This document shows positions 1 to 9,310 of a stretch of DNA of 64,000 bases, in pieces. Where the stretch lies: contig NZ_BMGD01000001.1 in assembly GCF_014639875.1 (NCBI RefSeq), forward strand, positions 248,001 through 312,000. Direction: 5' to 3'. The notes under the pieces were generated by a model. The model was given only the letters and a program-made list of their open reading frames with translations. It was not told where the DNA came from and made no database searches. The number at the start of each line of letters is the position of its first letter. Positions within the stretch are counted from its first letter, which is position 1. The DNA comes from Blastomonas aquatica (GTDB lineage Bacteria > Pseudomonadota > Alphaproteobacteria > Sphingomonadales > Sphingomonadaceae). A program made the translations under genes and the position numbers.

Positions 1-94
1 CGTACGGCGCATCATGACGACCGTTCCTTCGGTCTGTCGCAAAAGCGCCCAAACACCTCATATGTTTCTGTTTTCATCTGAAATTCGTCGCGCA

Positions 95-472
95 TCAGCT
101 TTCGGAAAAAGCCCAGAATGCAATAATCAGCGCTACCGTCGACGCTGCCAGGAACCACGACAGCAGCCGGAGCCGCATGGGGGCGACCGAATCCACTTTG
201 TGGGCTTCGAGCCTGTCAATGATCCGGCACGCACGCCGCTCTGCCGAAATGAATATGCCGATCGCGATGACCAGAAACATCGTCGCGATCAGCTTGGGCG
301 CCCAGGTGGGCTCCATCGCCCCAAACAGCGCATTGAAGCCGAGCGCGATGCCCACTGCTGCCATTCCGGTCCTGAGCCACCCCGCAAAGCTGCGCTCATG
401 CGCCAGCACGGTGCGATCTTCGGCGAGGTCAGTGCGATCCTCGGCCAGCCCGGTACGATCTTCCGTGCTCAT
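95..472 (-). CDS. DUF202 (YidH-like) small membrane protein
   Basis: A protein of about 125 residues with three hydrophobic segments (roughly residues 30-50, 58-76 and 100-120) and the sequence ERSFAGWLRTGMAAVGIALG, typical of the DUF202/YidH inner-membrane family, whose function is unknown. The start at 472 was chosen because its ATG overlaps the DUF421 stop by 4 bases (ATGA-type coupling). A longer reading frame upstream only reads through the neighbour. The N-terminus holds an imperfect repeat (DRTGLAE, DRTDLAE, DRTVLAH), about seven residues repeated three times, which looks like local slippage. It is probably co-translated with the upstream DUF421 gene. Confidence 0.75.
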   Translation of the reverse strand: MSTEDRTGLAEDRTDLAEDRTVLAHERSFAGWLRTGMAAVGIALGFNALFGAMEPTWAPKLIATMFLVIAIGIFISAERRACRIIDRLEAHKVDSVAPMRLRLLSWFLAASTVALIIAFWAFSES

Positions 473-975
473 GCCTGGGGATCCGGAAAGGCCGTGCGGG
501 TGCCCGCTTTTTCCTGAGAGACGACACTGAACGTCCCGTCGGTTTCCAGAAAAACAGCAGCAATATCGTTCAGATCTCCGAAGCCGTTGCTGCGCACGGC
601 ACACAAGACCTCTTCGCGCGTGACCCGCTCTTTCCTCAGCGCATCGCGATCAATCACGCCATCGCGCAGCAAATACCGCGCCTCGGCTTTAGCAAGCTTT
701 TCGATCGTCTTGGACCTGACCGACAAGGTGGCGATGCCATATTGCAGGACAACCAACACCACAAACGCCGCGACCCCCTCAACCAGCGCGACATCTTTGC
801 TTAACAGGATAGTGGCCAATATCGAGCCCAGGGCGACTGTCACGACCAGATCGAACGCGCTCATCTTGGCGAGCGTGCGTTTCCCGCTGATCCGCAGGAT
901 CGCGATGATGGCGCAATAGGCCAGAGTGCCGAGGATCAAGACCTGAATGATCCCGTCCCAACTGTCAAAGAACAT
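469..975 (-). CDS. DUF421 (YetF-like) membrane protein
   Basis: 168 residues. Two to three N-terminal hydrophobic segments (about residues 10-30 and 45-85) are followed by a soluble domain with the family sequences GKRTLAKMSAFDLVVTVALG and ARYLLRDGVIDRDALRKE. DUF421/YetF proteins are inner-membrane proteins of unknown biochemical role, often found with stress genes. The start MFFDSWDG at 975 is the first ATG and gives a complete first membrane segment. The gene runs into the DUF202 gene with a 4-base overlap, so the two form a small operon. Confidence 0.8.
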   Translation of the reverse strand: MFFDSWDGIIQVLILGTLAYCAIIAILRISGKRTLAKMSAFDLVVTVALGSILATILLSKDVALVEGVAAFVVLVVLQYGIATLSVRSKTIEKLAKAEARYLLRDGVIDRDALRKERVTREEVLCAVRSNGFGDLNDIAAVFLETDGTFSVVSQEKAGTRTAFPDPQA

Positions 976-1059
976 CGGCGTCGTCCTGCCCCTGTTTTAA
1001 CCGAACGACGGGCACCACCTGCATCAGTGGTACCCGTCGCGGAAATCTATCAGGTAAGA

Positions 1060-1563
1060 TCAATCTTCCTTGGCGTCGATGTTGACATTGGTTTCAGCCA
1101 GCTTGGTCATATATTCGTCGCTGCCGTAGATTTCCTTGGTGGCCTTGTTCAGCGCCTTGACGGCCTTTTTAAGATTAAGGGCCTCGGCGAAGGCCGCCGC
1201 TGTACCGAACCCGGCAATGCCGTAATGGCTCATCCGCTGGAACTGCGCGATCACCACCGCATCGAGCACGGGGCCCTTGTCCGGCGCATCTTCGGTCGTG
1301 TGCTTGATCGCCTCTGCGACCAGGCCTTCCATGCCCTTGCAATGTTCCTTCTTCACCTTCTCGTCGGATTCCTCGAGCAGGTCTTTGAGGATCTGGGTAT
1401 GCGCGGCGATCCCCTCCTGCGATTTGGTCAGCATGTCCTTAAGATCGGAATCGCTGACCTTTGAGGTCATCTTCTTGACCGCCTTCGCCATTTGGTCGTT
1501 GGCCGACCACAGATCCTGCAGTTCGCCGGTGTAAAGGTCGGTCAGATTTTCGGGTGCGGACAT
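1060..1563 (-). CDS. DUF892 (YciE/YciF-type) ferritin-like protein
   Basis: 167 residues, all helical, opening with NLTDLYTGELQDLWSANDQM, the hallmark of DUF892/YciF. Members fold as ferritin-like four-helix bundles and are induced by general stress; whether they bind metal is not settled. The acidic and histidine residues along the helices (KEHCKGMEGL, QFQRMSHYGIAG) fit this fold. AGGAGAACACCCG lies just before the ATG at 1563 and provides a ribosome site. It is a single gene reading away from hemN. Confidence 0.85.
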   Translation of the reverse strand: MSAPENLTDLYTGELQDLWSANDQMAKAVKKMTSKVSDSDLKDMLTKSQEGIAAHTQILKDLLEESDEKVKKEHCKGMEGLVAEAIKHTTEDAPDKGPVLDAVVIAQFQRMSHYGIAGFGTAAAFAEALNLKKAVKALNKATKEIYGSDEYMTKLAETNVNIDAKED

Positions 1564-1735
1564 CGGGTGTTCTCCTGGGCGTCAAAAGGTGCGCCATCCC
1601 GGATCTACGAGAGCGCCATGGCGCAGTTCCTGCTCACCTGCGAAAACTATCCTACGTTAGGACGATTGTGCACCTGGACACGATCACCTTTGGTTGAGCA
1701 TCATCGTTTCGATATTTTGCACGTTCTTGATATTT

Positions 1736-1749
1736 TTGACCTCCGTCAA
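1736..1749. promoter_or_regulatory. FNR/FixK-type operator upstream of hemN
   Basis: TTGAC-CTCC-GTCAA is a perfect 14-base palindrome matching the FNR/FixK/FnrL consensus TTGAY-N4-RTCAA. It ends 34 bases before the hemN ATG. Oxygen-independent coproporphyrinogen oxidase genes in alphaproteobacteria are classic targets of such regulators, so low-oxygen activation is the likely role. The match is seen; regulation is inferred. Confidence 0.75.
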
Positions 1750-1783
1750 TGTGACGGTCTGATGCGCGGCATAAAACCCCCTC

Positions 1784-3127
1784 ATGTGGACCTATCACCC
1801 CGACCTGCTCGCCCGGCCCGTTCCGCGGTACACCAGCTACCCCACGGCAGCGGACTTCGTCGATCAAGTGGGCGAGACTGAATATGCAGAAGCTCTGGAT
1901 CGCATGGCATCGGCGACCCCGCTCTCTTTGTATGTCCACATTCCCTATTGCGACCAGATCTGCTGGTATTGCGGCTGCAACACCGGTGCTGCCAATCGCA
2001 AGCACCGATTGACCGATTACCTGACAGCCTTGCGTGCCGAGATCGCCATGGTGGCAAAGCGGTTGGGCGGGCGTGGGCGTGTGCAGCATATCGCATTTGG
2101 CGGCGGCAGCCCAAACGCGATCACCCCGGTCGACTTCGTCCGCCTGCTTGACCGGATCATGACCGTGTTCGATTGTTCGCGCCCCGAAATCTCGATCGAG
2201 ATCGATCCGCGCACGTTCACCTCGGAATGGGCGCTGGTGCTCGCCTCGTCGGAGGTGACCCGGGTGAGCCTGGGGGTGCAGACCTTTGCGCCGCACATCC
2301 AGGCGGCGATCGGCCGGGTACAGCCGCTCGAGCAGATCGAACAGGCGATGATGGGTCTGCGGATGCGTGGCATAGAGGCGATCAATTTCGACCTGATGTA
2401 TGGCCTTCCGGGCCAAACCTTGCACGATTTGAACGCGACACTGGATGAGACCATTCGCCTCGCTCCCAGCCGCATCGCCTTGTTTGGCTATGCGCATCTC
2501 CCCGCAATGATCCCCCGCCAGCGAAGGATCGACGCCAGCAACCTCCCCGATGACCTCGCGCGTTTTGCCCAGGCCCAGTTCGGGTATGAGAAGCTGACAC
2601 AGGCGGGGTATGTGCCAATCGGCTTCGATCACTTCGCGTTGCCCAGTGATCCGCTCGCTGCGGCAGCACGCGAGAACCGGGTCAACCGCAACTTCCAGGG
2701 CTTTACCCATGATGGCGCATCGACCTTGCTGGGCTTTGGCGCGAGCGCGATCAGCATCCTGCCCGGCCTGATCGTGCAGAACGAGAAGAACGCCGGCCCC
2801 TATCGCACTTTGGTATCCGCAGGGCAGCTCGCCGCAACGCGCGGTGTGGCCCCGGGGCCCGAGGAGGCGAAGCGTGGTGACATCATCAACGCCATATTGT
2901 GCCGGGGCCGCGTGACCCTGGACAATAAAATCCTCCCTACTGCCCGCGCCGCACTGACCAAGTTCGAGCGGCGCGGGCTTCTTTTCTGGGAGGATGCGAC
3001 ACTGGTACTAGCCGAAGGGGCGCAACCTTATGCCCGCGTCATCGCGGCGCAGTTTGATGGGTATCGCGGAAGCATTCAACCGCACAGCGGGCCTGCCAGC
3101 TTGCATTCGGCCGCGCCAGCCTGTTGA
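1784..3127 (+). CDS. hemN: Oxygen-independent coproporphyrinogen III oxidase (radical SAM)
   Basis: 447 residues, the usual length for HemN. It carries PRYTSYPTA near the N-terminus, then the radical-SAM cluster motif CDQICWYCGCNT (about residues 58-69) and the SAM-binding glycine run AFGGGSPN (about 104-111). The enzyme oxidatively decarboxylates coproporphyrinogen III to protoporphyrinogen IX in the cytoplasm without oxygen. The C-terminal HemN domain ends in the expected EGAQPYARVIAAQFD region. An FNR-type palindrome 34 bases upstream fits induction under oxygen limitation. The extra cysteine (CxxxCxxCxC) is characteristic of HemN itself rather than the HemW-like paralogues. Confidence 0.95.
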   Translation: MWTYHPDLLARPVPRYTSYPTAADFVDQVGETEYAEALDRMASATPLSLYVHIPYCDQICWYCGCNTGAANRKHRLTDYLTALRAEIAMVAKRLGGRGRVQHIAFGGGSPNAITPVDFVRLLDRIMTVFDCSRPEISIEIDPRTFTSEWALVLASSEVTRVSLGVQTFAPHIQAAIGRVQPLEQIEQAMMGLRMRGIEAINFDLMYGLPGQTLHDLNATLDETIRLAPSRIALFGYAHLPAMIPRQRRIDASNLPDDLARFAQAQFGYEKLTQAGYVPIGFDHFALPSDPLAAAARENRVNRNFQGFTHDGASTLLGFGASAISILPGLIVQNEKNAGPYRTLVSAGQLAATRGVAPGPEEAKRGDIINAILCRGRVTLDNKILPTARAALTKFERRGLLFWEDATLVLAEGAQPYARVIAAQFDGYRGSIQPHSGPASLHSAAPAC

Positions 3128-3195
3128 GTTTATGCTTGAGGACGCAGCGCGAATCGCGCGGCGCAGGCGTGGACACAAACGGGGGTAGCCGCAGC

Positions 3196-3828
3196 ATGAC
3201 GACTTCAGACGCGCAGTCCAATTATGCGGGTGTCTTCGGCAACCGCATCGGCTTTGGCCAACGGCCCGCGTTGCTGCTGATCGATTTCGTCCAGGCCTAT
3301 TTCGATCCCGCATGCGATCTGTTCGCCGATGTCGGCGAAGCGCTGGCCAGCGCGATCCGGGTCCGCAATGCGGCGCGCGCGGCTGGCATTCCAGTGATCT
3401 ACACCAACGTCGTCTATCACCCCAGCCTGGTCGATGGCGGGCGGTTCATGCAGAAGACGCCGTTGCTCAAACACTTCGTAGCGGGTTCGCCGATGGGCGC
3501 GTGGCCCGACGGGCTCGTGCCGAGCTTGGACGAACTGGTGATCTCGAAACAGTATCCCAGCGCGTTCTTCGGCACCTCGCTCGCCGCAACGCTAACCGCG
3601 GCCGGGGTGGACAGCGTGATCCTCACCGGGCTTTCGACCAGCGGCTGTGTGCGTGCGACCTGTGTCGATACAAGCAGCCACGGCTTCATCCCGATCGTCG
3701 TTGCCGATGCCTGCGGCGACCGGCATGCAGCGCCGCACGAGGCCAATCTGTTCGACATGAACGCGAAGTATGCCGACGTGGTGAACGAGGCCGAGGTGCT
3801 GGCGCATCTGGCAGGGTTGGGAGATTGA
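3196..3828 (+). CDS. Isochorismatase-fold amidohydrolase (N-carbamoylsarcosine amidase-like)
   Basis: 210 residues from the ATG at 3196; the in-frame leader from 3124 has no family similarity. The cysteine-hydrolase triad is visible: Asp in LLIDFVQAYF, Lys in ISKQYPSAFFGT and Cys in TSGCVRATCVDT. The last motif is the form seen in N-carbamoylsarcosine amidase and related maleamate amidases rather than in true isochorismatases. The enzyme probably hydrolyses a C-N bond of a small amide. It stands between hemN and the hydantoinase-type cluster, so it may serve the same nitrogen-containing substrate; this is inference. The exact substrate is unknown. Confidence 0.85.
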   Translation: MTTSDAQSNYAGVFGNRIGFGQRPALLLIDFVQAYFDPACDLFADVGEALASAIRVRNAARAAGIPVIYTNVVYHPSLVDGGRFMQKTPLLKHFVAGSPMGAWPDGLVPSLDELVISKQYPSAFFGTSLAATLTAAGVDSVILTGLSTSGCVRATCVDTSSHGFIPIVVADACGDRHAAPHEANLFDMNAKYADVVNEAEVLAHLAGLGD

Positions 3829-3836
3829 GCAAATCT

Positions 3837-3911
3837 GTTCTCCGGCGAAAGCCGGAGCCCAGAAGTCGGGTTGCGCCACCTCGCCCTAGCCTCCGGCTTT
3901 CGCCGGAGAAC
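3837..3911. repeat. Dispersed palindromic repeat, copy 1
   Basis: Two perfect 21-base inverted arms (3837-3857 and 3891-3911). Each arm is itself a hairpin, CTCCGGC-GAAA-GCCGGAG, and about 33 bases lie between them. It occupies the space between two convergent genes and may also act as a terminator. Related copies occur at 7102-7176 and 30844-30921. Confidence 0.8.
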
Positions 3912-3933
3912 GGCTGGGGCTGGTGACCGGGAT

Positions 3934-5148
3934 TTAAACCGCGCCTGCCGCTTTGAGCTCGGCGATCGCCGCTTCGTCCATCCCCAGCAGCTCACCATAC
4001 ACCTCGGCATTGTGCTCGCCGATGGACTGCGGCGCAAGGCTGCGGATGCTGCCGGGCGTATCCGAGAGCTTGGGGAAGCTGTTTTGCATCGCAAACTTGC
4101 CCCAGCGCGGGCTGTCGACTTCGACCAGGGCATCGCGCGCCTTGAAGTGCTCATCGTTCAGCATGTCCGCTGCGCCATAGATCTTGCCCGCCGGAACGCT
4201 GTGTTCGATCATCAACGCCTCGACCTCGGCCACGGTCAATGTGCGCGTCCATGCCTCGATCAGCTGATCGAGCTCGGTCTGCCGCTGCCCGCGCGCCAGA
4301 TGGGTGGCGTAGCGCGGATCGGTCGCCAGCTCGGGCCGCCCCATCGCCTTGCACAGCCGCGCGAACACCGCATCCTGATTGGCGCCGATCAGATACTCGC
4401 CATCGCTGCACTGGTAGACGTTGCTCGGCGCGACGCCTTCGAGGATCGAGCCGGTGCGCTGGCGGACGTGGCCGCCAACCATATATTCGGGCACCAGGCT
4501 TTCCATCACCTGCAGTACAGCCTCGTACAAGGCGCTGTCGACGACCTGGCCCTTGCCGGTACGCTCGCGCGCATGCAGCGCGGCGAGCGCGCCCATGCAG
4601 CCATAGGTTGCCGCGAGTGAATCGCCGATCGATACGCCCATGCGGCTGGGTGGGCGGTCCGGATCGCCGACGATCGCGCGCCAGCCGCCCATCGCCTCGC
4701 CGATGCCGCCAAAGCCCGCACGGCTAGAATAGGGCCCGGTCTGGCCATAGCCCGAGACGCGCACGATGATCAGCCGCGGGTTGATCGCGTGCAGCGCATC
4801 GGGGCCCAGCCCCCATTTCTCGATCGTGCCGGGCTTAAAATTCTCGATCAGGATATCGGCATGTTCGACCAGCTTGCACACCAGCTCCTGCCCTGCAGGA
4901 ATGCGCAGGTTGGCGCTCACCGACTTCTTGTTGCGGGCAACGACCTCCCACCACAATTTGTGTTCGCCATGGCCCCAAGCGCGCATCGGATCGCCGCCGC
5001 CCTTGCCATCGACCGCGGGCGGCTCGACCTTGATCACTTCGGCCCCCATGTCGCCCAGCAACTGGCCGCAGAACGGGCCCGCGATCAGCTGACCCAGTTC
5101 GATGACACGGACCCCGGCCAGGGCACCCTGGTTTTCCAAGTTCATCAT
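3934..5148 (-). CDS. CaiB/BaiF family CoA-transferase (class III)
   Basis: 404 residues. The N-terminal sequence GVRVIELGQLIAGPFCGQLL, then GAEVIKVEPP, is the signature of family III CoA-transferases. The catalytic aspartate is the Asp of GVSIGDSLAATYG (about residue 175), and GKGQVVDSALYEAV follows. Such enzymes move CoA between organic acids, for example formyl-CoA/oxalate or succinyl-CoA/itaconate. Here it is the last gene of the minus-strand catabolic run (lyase, HyuA, HyuB, transferase) and probably activates the acid that the HMG-CoA-lyase-like enzyme then cleaves. The HyuB stop lies 9 bases before its start, so the two are co-transcribed. The substrate cannot be read from the sequence. 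Confidence 0.9.
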   Translation of the reverse strand: MMNLENQGALAGVRVIELGQLIAGPFCGQLLGDMGAEVIKVEPPAVDGKGGGDPMRAWGHGEHKLWWEVVARNKKSVSANLRIPAGQELVCKLVEHADILIENFKPGTIEKWGLGPDALHAINPRLIIVRVSGYGQTGPYSSRAGFGGIGEAMGGWRAIVGDPDRPPSRMGVSIGDSLAATYGCMGALAALHARERTGKGQVVDSALYEAVLQVMESLVPEYMVGGHVRQRTGSILEGVAPSNVYQCSDGEYLIGANQDAVFARLCKAMGRPELATDPRYATHLARGQRQTELDQLIEAWTRTLTVAEVEALMIEHSVPAGKIYGAADMLNDEHFKARDALVEVDSPRWGKFAMQNSFPKLSDTPGSIRSLAPQSIGEHNAEVYGELLGMDEAAIAELKAAGAV

Positions 5149-5157
5149 GCGCCTTCC

Positions 5158-7035
5158 TTATTCTGCAGCGATCGCTTGGGTGTGCCAGCGCGGCTGAATC
5201 GGTGCGGGAAGCCCGGTTTCAGCAAGGCAATTGGCGCGCAACTCTTCGATGCTGGGGCCATAATCGAACAGCGGCAGATCACTGCGCTCGCTGCGCATCT
5301 GGGTGCGCAGCGCCTCGGTGGCCGCTGTATCGAGAACGCCATCGGCACTGGCCACCACGCCATAGTTGCGCGCGCCGTCTGCCGTCACCAGACCCTGGCG
5401 GATTTCCTTGGCGACCAGTTCGGGGGCCCGTTCAAGCGGGTCACCCCAGCCGCCGCCGCCCCAGGTGATGAAGTGCAGGATGTCGCCAGCCTCGACCGGA
5501 AGATCCTCGACCTTGTTGCCGACGATGGTCTGCGTGCCATCGGCCTTCTCCAGGATCTTGCGTGCACGCGCGCCGGGCTTGCCGCCATTGACTCCCCATG
5601 GCGGCACGAACCAGCGATCGTCGTGGATCGCGATGACGCCCGGCTCGAGAAAGCGATAGGTCATGATGATGCCGTTGCCGCCGCGATGCAGCCCCGCGCC
5701 GCCGCTGTCGGGCACGGTCTCATAGCGTTCGATGACCAGAGGGAAGTACCGCTCGAGAAACTCGTTGGGCACGTTGGTAAAGCCCGGCCACAGCGAGTGG
5801 CCATCGGGCCCGTCGCCCATCGGCCGCCCCGGAATGCCGCCAAAGCCGATCTGGAACAGCTGGAACCACTCGCCCCTTTTGTCGGTGCCCGCATAGAACA
5901 AATGCGGGCTGGACGAGAAGCCAGCAGCGTTCAGGAACTCGGGCGTCTTCTGGCCGAGCAGGCCGCCCAGAATGTCGAAGATGCGCCCCAGCGCATGGGT
6001 GCGGCCCGACAAGGCTGCGGGATAGCGCGGCTTGAGCAGCGATCCTTCGGGAATCCGTACCTCGATCAGATCATAGAACCCGTCGTTGAACAGGATCTGC
6101 GGGTCGAAGACCATGATCATGTAGATCCCGAAGAACATCTTGAACATGTTCTCGTTGAGCAGGAAGTTGATCGAGGCCTGGCTTTGCGGATCGGTGCCGT
6201 CGAAATCGAGGATGACCTTGTCGCCATCGCGCCACATCGTGCATTTGAGCTTGTAGGGGCCATAGCCCATGCCGTCATCGCAGATGTAATCCTCGAAGCT
6301 CACCGGCTCTTCGCTGATCGCCTGAGACAGCAGGATCTTCATCGCACGGTGGTTGCGCGCCAGCAGTTCCTGCGTCGCCGAGACATAATTGTCGACGCCG
6401 AAGCGCTCGCTCATCTCGATCACGCGGCGCGCCGCGACGCGGCACGAGGCGATCAGCGCGTTCAAGTCCGCCGCGCACCACGCCGGGGTGCGGCTCTGGT
6501 GCAGCACCAATTTGACCAGATCCTCGTTATAGACGCCCTGCTTGTAGATCTTCACCGGCGGAATGCGGACGCCTTCCTGAAAGATGTTGGTCGCATCGAT
6601 CGGCATCGATCCGGGCACCTTGCCGCCGATGTCGCTCTGGTGGCCGAACATCGCGGTATAGGCGAGCACGCGGCCATCCTTGAAGACCGGCAACAGCACC
6701 AGCCAATCGTTGCAATGGCTGATCGCGCCGCCGACCGAATAGGGATCTGACAGGAAGATCATGTCGCCGTCCTCGAGCGTGCCGTCATAGCCCTCAAGAA
6801 AGCCGCCGATAAAGCTGCCGAACTGCCCGACGATCATCCGGCCCAAATGATCGGCGATCAACGGAAAGGCATCGCCCTGCTCGCGGATGCCTGGGCTCAT
6901 CGCGGTGCGTACGAGTGTCGCGTCCATCTCGATGCGCGCGTTGCGCAGCGCATTTTCGATGATGTCGAGGCTGACCGGATCGATGGTCTTGGTCTCGAAC
7001 GGGGTGTCGTTGGTCTGGATGATCGTGGCGGGCAT
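5158..7035 (-). CDS. hyuB: Hydantoinase B/oxoprolinase family subunit
   Basis: 625 residues. The start region DPVSLDIIENALRNARIEMD and the sequence TAMSPGIREQGDAFPLIADH are typical of HyuB/oxoprolinase B, and GGAGLHRGGNGI and ITWGGGGWGDPLER are present in the C-terminal third. HyuB pairs with HyuA to form ATP-dependent hydantoin or 5-oxoproline hydrolases or, in related families, ketone carboxylases. Its partner hyuA lies upstream in the same direction, separated by about 170 bases that contain a palindromic repeat. Sequence alone does not decide between ring-opening hydrolase and carboxylase. Confidence 0.9.
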   Translation of the reverse strand: MPATIIQTNDTPFETKTIDPVSLDIIENALRNARIEMDATLVRTAMSPGIREQGDAFPLIADHLGRMIVGQFGSFIGGFLEGYDGTLEDGDMIFLSDPYSVGGAISHCNDWLVLLPVFKDGRVLAYTAMFGHQSDIGGKVPGSMPIDATNIFQEGVRIPPVKIYKQGVYNEDLVKLVLHQSRTPAWCAADLNALIASCRVAARRVIEMSERFGVDNYVSATQELLARNHRAMKILLSQAISEEPVSFEDYICDDGMGYGPYKLKCTMWRDGDKVILDFDGTDPQSQASINFLLNENMFKMFFGIYMIMVFDPQILFNDGFYDLIEVRIPEGSLLKPRYPAALSGRTHALGRIFDILGGLLGQKTPEFLNAAGFSSSPHLFYAGTDKRGEWFQLFQIGFGGIPGRPMGDGPDGHSLWPGFTNVPNEFLERYFPLVIERYETVPDSGGAGLHRGGNGIIMTYRFLEPGVIAIHDDRWFVPPWGVNGGKPGARARKILEKADGTQTIVGNKVEDLPVEAGDILHFITWGGGGWGDPLERAPELVAKEIRQGLVTADGARNYGVVASADGVLDTAATEALRTQMRSERSDLPLFDYGPSIEELRANCLAETGLPAPIQPRWHTQAIAAE

Positions 7036-7101
7036 TAGAGTATCTCCAAATGCCCCTCTCCCCTTGCGGGAGAGGGTTGCGAAGTCTTGGCGAGAGCGAT
7101 C

Positions 7102-7176
7102 GTTTTCCGGCGGAAGCCGGAATCCAGGGCGAGATTGTGTAACCTGGCTCCTGGGCTCCGGCTTTCGCCGGAGAAC
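7102..7176. repeat. Dispersed palindromic repeat, copy 2
   Basis: The left arm starts near 7102 (TTTTCCGGCGGAAGCCGGAA). The right arm 7156-7176 contains CTCCGGC-TTTC-GCCGGAG, identical to the right arm of copy 1. The element lies between hyuA and hyuB, inside an apparent operon, so it could form a stem-loop in the message. Confidence 0.75.
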
Positions 7177-7204
7177 GGCCTTCGCAAATGGGCGAGTGCG
7201 TTGC

Positions 7205-9253
7205 TCATTTCAGCGTGATCAAGATGTTGCCGACGGCATCGACCGTACCGGTGCAGTCCGCCTCGATCAGCGTGGTCGAATCCATCTCGATGACGATGGC
7301 AGGACCGGGGATAACGTCGCCCGCGAGCAGCTTGGAGCGGTCGTAGATGATGGCTGGCATCATCGACCCGTCCATCCACAGCTCGTGATCGCGCAATTTG
7401 GCTGCAGACGGATCGCCATTGCCCTGCGCCAGCTTCGCAGCGGGAAGGTCGAGAGCCTGTCCCATTGCCACCGCACGCAGGTTTACGATCTCGTGCTCGC
7501 TGTCCATGTTGAAGGTGAACAGCCGGTGGTGTTCCTCGTCGAACCGGCCGGTCAGCCATTCGATGCCCTGGCTGTAGATTTCGTCGCGGGTGACCGCCAT
7601 CGGCACCTCGAACGCCTGGCCCGCATAGCGGACATCGACCTCGAAGGTTATGGTGACATCTTCTCTGGCAACGCCCTCCTCGACCAGCTCGTCGCCGATC
7701 TGCGTTGCCATCTCGTCGAGAATGCCGCCCAGTTCCTCCAGCGTTGTGGCGCTTGCGAGCCGCGAGAAGCTGCGCGCGGTTTCAGTCCGCATCCGCGTCG
7801 TCGCATCGCCCAGCGCGCATAGCACGCCCGGGGACACCGGCGAGACGGCGGGCCAGCTGCCCATCAGCCGGGCGACCGCGTTGACATGCAGCGGCCCGGC
7901 ACCGCCAAAGCCCATCAGCGCAAAGTCGCGCGGGTCATAGCCCTGCTGCACCGAGATCATGCGCAGCGCGCCGAACATGTTCTCGTTGACGATATCGATG
8001 ATACCGCGCGCGGCGGCGTAAAGATCGATTTTGAGCGCATCGGCAATGGTCTGCACCGCCTTTTTGGCGCCCTCGCGGTCGAGCTTGAAGGTGCCGCCGA
8101 GCAAGGCTTCGGGAAGGTACCCCAGCACGACATTGGCATCGGTCACGGTGGGCAGCTCGCCGCCCTTGCCGTACGCCACCGGCCCCGGCACCGCGCCCGC
8201 CGATTGCGGACCGACCCGCAGCGCCCCGGTCAATTCGGGCACATAAGCGATCGAGCCGCCGCCTGCGCCCACGGTCTTGACGTCGAGCGCCGAGGCGCGG
8301 ACCGACAGATGCCCGACTTCGGTGGTGCGCACCCGGCGTGCCTCGAGGTTTTCGATCAGCGCCACGTCGGTCGAGGTACCGCCGACATCGAGCGTCAGAA
8401 TGTTGCGCAAACCGGCGTTCTTGCCGACCCAGATCGCGCCGGTGACCCCACCTGCCGGGCCCGACATCAGCAGCGAAACCGGGTGCTCCTCCGACTTTTC
8501 CGAGCTCATCAGCCCGCCATCCGAGCGGAGAAGGGCGAGCTTGCCCGCCATCCCGGCATCACGCAGGCGGCTGCGCAGGTTGCGGACGTAGCGGCCGACG
8601 ACCGGACGCACCGCGGCGTTGGCAACCGTGGTCAGCGTGCGTTCGTATTCCTGCATTTCGGGCAGAACGAGGTGGCTCAGCGAGATCGGCACATCGGGCA
8701 TGACCTCGGCAGCGAGCTCGGCGACGCGCTTCTCGTGCGTGCCGTTCAGATAGGCGTTCATCAGGCTGACGGTCAGCGCCTCGACGCCCTGCGCCTTCAA
8801 GACCTCAAGTGCAGCACGAATATCGGCATCGTCGGTGGCGTGCATCTCCTCACCCTGCGCTGACATGCGGCCCTTGACCTCGACCGTGTCTTCCAGCGCT
8901 GCGAGCGGGGTCGGCTTGGGCCAGACGATCCAGCCGGCAAGCCCGCCGGGCACGAAGCTGCGCGCAATCTGCATCACCTGACGGTAACCTTGCGTAACGA
9001 TCAGCCCGACCCGCGCACCCTTGCCTTCAAGCACTGCGTTGGTGGCGACGGTCGTGCCGTGCAGGAAGATCTCGACATCAGCGGGGGTAATCCCGGCGCT
9101 GGCGCACACCGCCTGCACGCCGACAAGGATGCCTTCGGAACTGTCGTGTGGGGTGGATGGGGTCTTGTGCCGCCAGAAGGCGCCCGACTGTTCGTCGAAC
9201 AGCAGCAGATCGGTGAAAGTTCCGCCGACATCGACACCCAGCCTGTAACTCAT
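7205..9253 (-). CDS. hyuA: Hydantoinase A/oxoprolinase family subunit
   Basis: 682 residues. LGVDVGGTFTDLLLFDEQSG at the N-terminus is the first phosphate-binding motif of the ASKHA-type ATPase fold. Further in are RSDGGLMSSEKSEEHPVSLL, MSGPAGGVTGA and LTLDVGGTSTDVAL (about residues 275-300), and near the middle DPRDFALMGFGGAGPLHVNA. All are HyuA hallmarks. It is the ATP-using subunit partnered with HyuB. Length and motifs are intact. It follows the lyase gene by about 57 bases and belongs to the same transcription unit. Confidence 0.92.
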   Translation of the reverse strand: MSYRLGVDVGGTFTDLLLFDEQSGAFWRHKTPSTPHDSSEGILVGVQAVCASAGITPADVEIFLHGTTVATNAVLEGKGARVGLIVTQGYRQVMQIARSFVPGGLAGWIVWPKPTPLAALEDTVEVKGRMSAQGEEMHATDDADIRAALEVLKAQGVEALTVSLMNAYLNGTHEKRVAELAAEVMPDVPISLSHLVLPEMQEYERTLTTVANAAVRPVVGRYVRNLRSRLRDAGMAGKLALLRSDGGLMSSEKSEEHPVSLLMSGPAGGVTGAIWVGKNAGLRNILTLDVGGTSTDVALIENLEARRVRTTEVGHLSVRASALDVKTVGAGGGSIAYVPELTGALRVGPQSAGAVPGPVAYGKGGELPTVTDANVVLGYLPEALLGGTFKLDREGAKKAVQTIADALKIDLYAAARGIIDIVNENMFGALRMISVQQGYDPRDFALMGFGGAGPLHVNAVARLMGSWPAVSPVSPGVLCALGDATTRMRTETARSFSRLASATTLEELGGILDEMATQIGDELVEEGVAREDVTITFEVDVRYAGQAFEVPMAVTRDEIYSQGIEWLTGRFDEEHHRLFTFNMDSEHEIVNLRAVAMGQALDLPAAKLAQGNGDPSAAKLRDHELWMDGSMMPAIIYDRSKLLAGDVIPGPAIVIEMDSTTLIEADCTGTVDAVGNILITLK

Positions 9254-9310
9254 GCACTCACCCCTTGAGCTTGCCGGACGCCGTGCGCCGACAGGTTGAT
9301 TGTCCGGCGC

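Noticed and set aside
1652-2710. 352-codon minus-strand ORF opposite hemN
   Set aside because: Shadow of hemN, with no domain similarity.
4789-6750. 653-codon plus-strand ORF opposite the CoA-transferase and hyuB
   Set aside because: Long antisense frame in GC-rich DNA; the minus-strand genes have full domain matches and this one has none.
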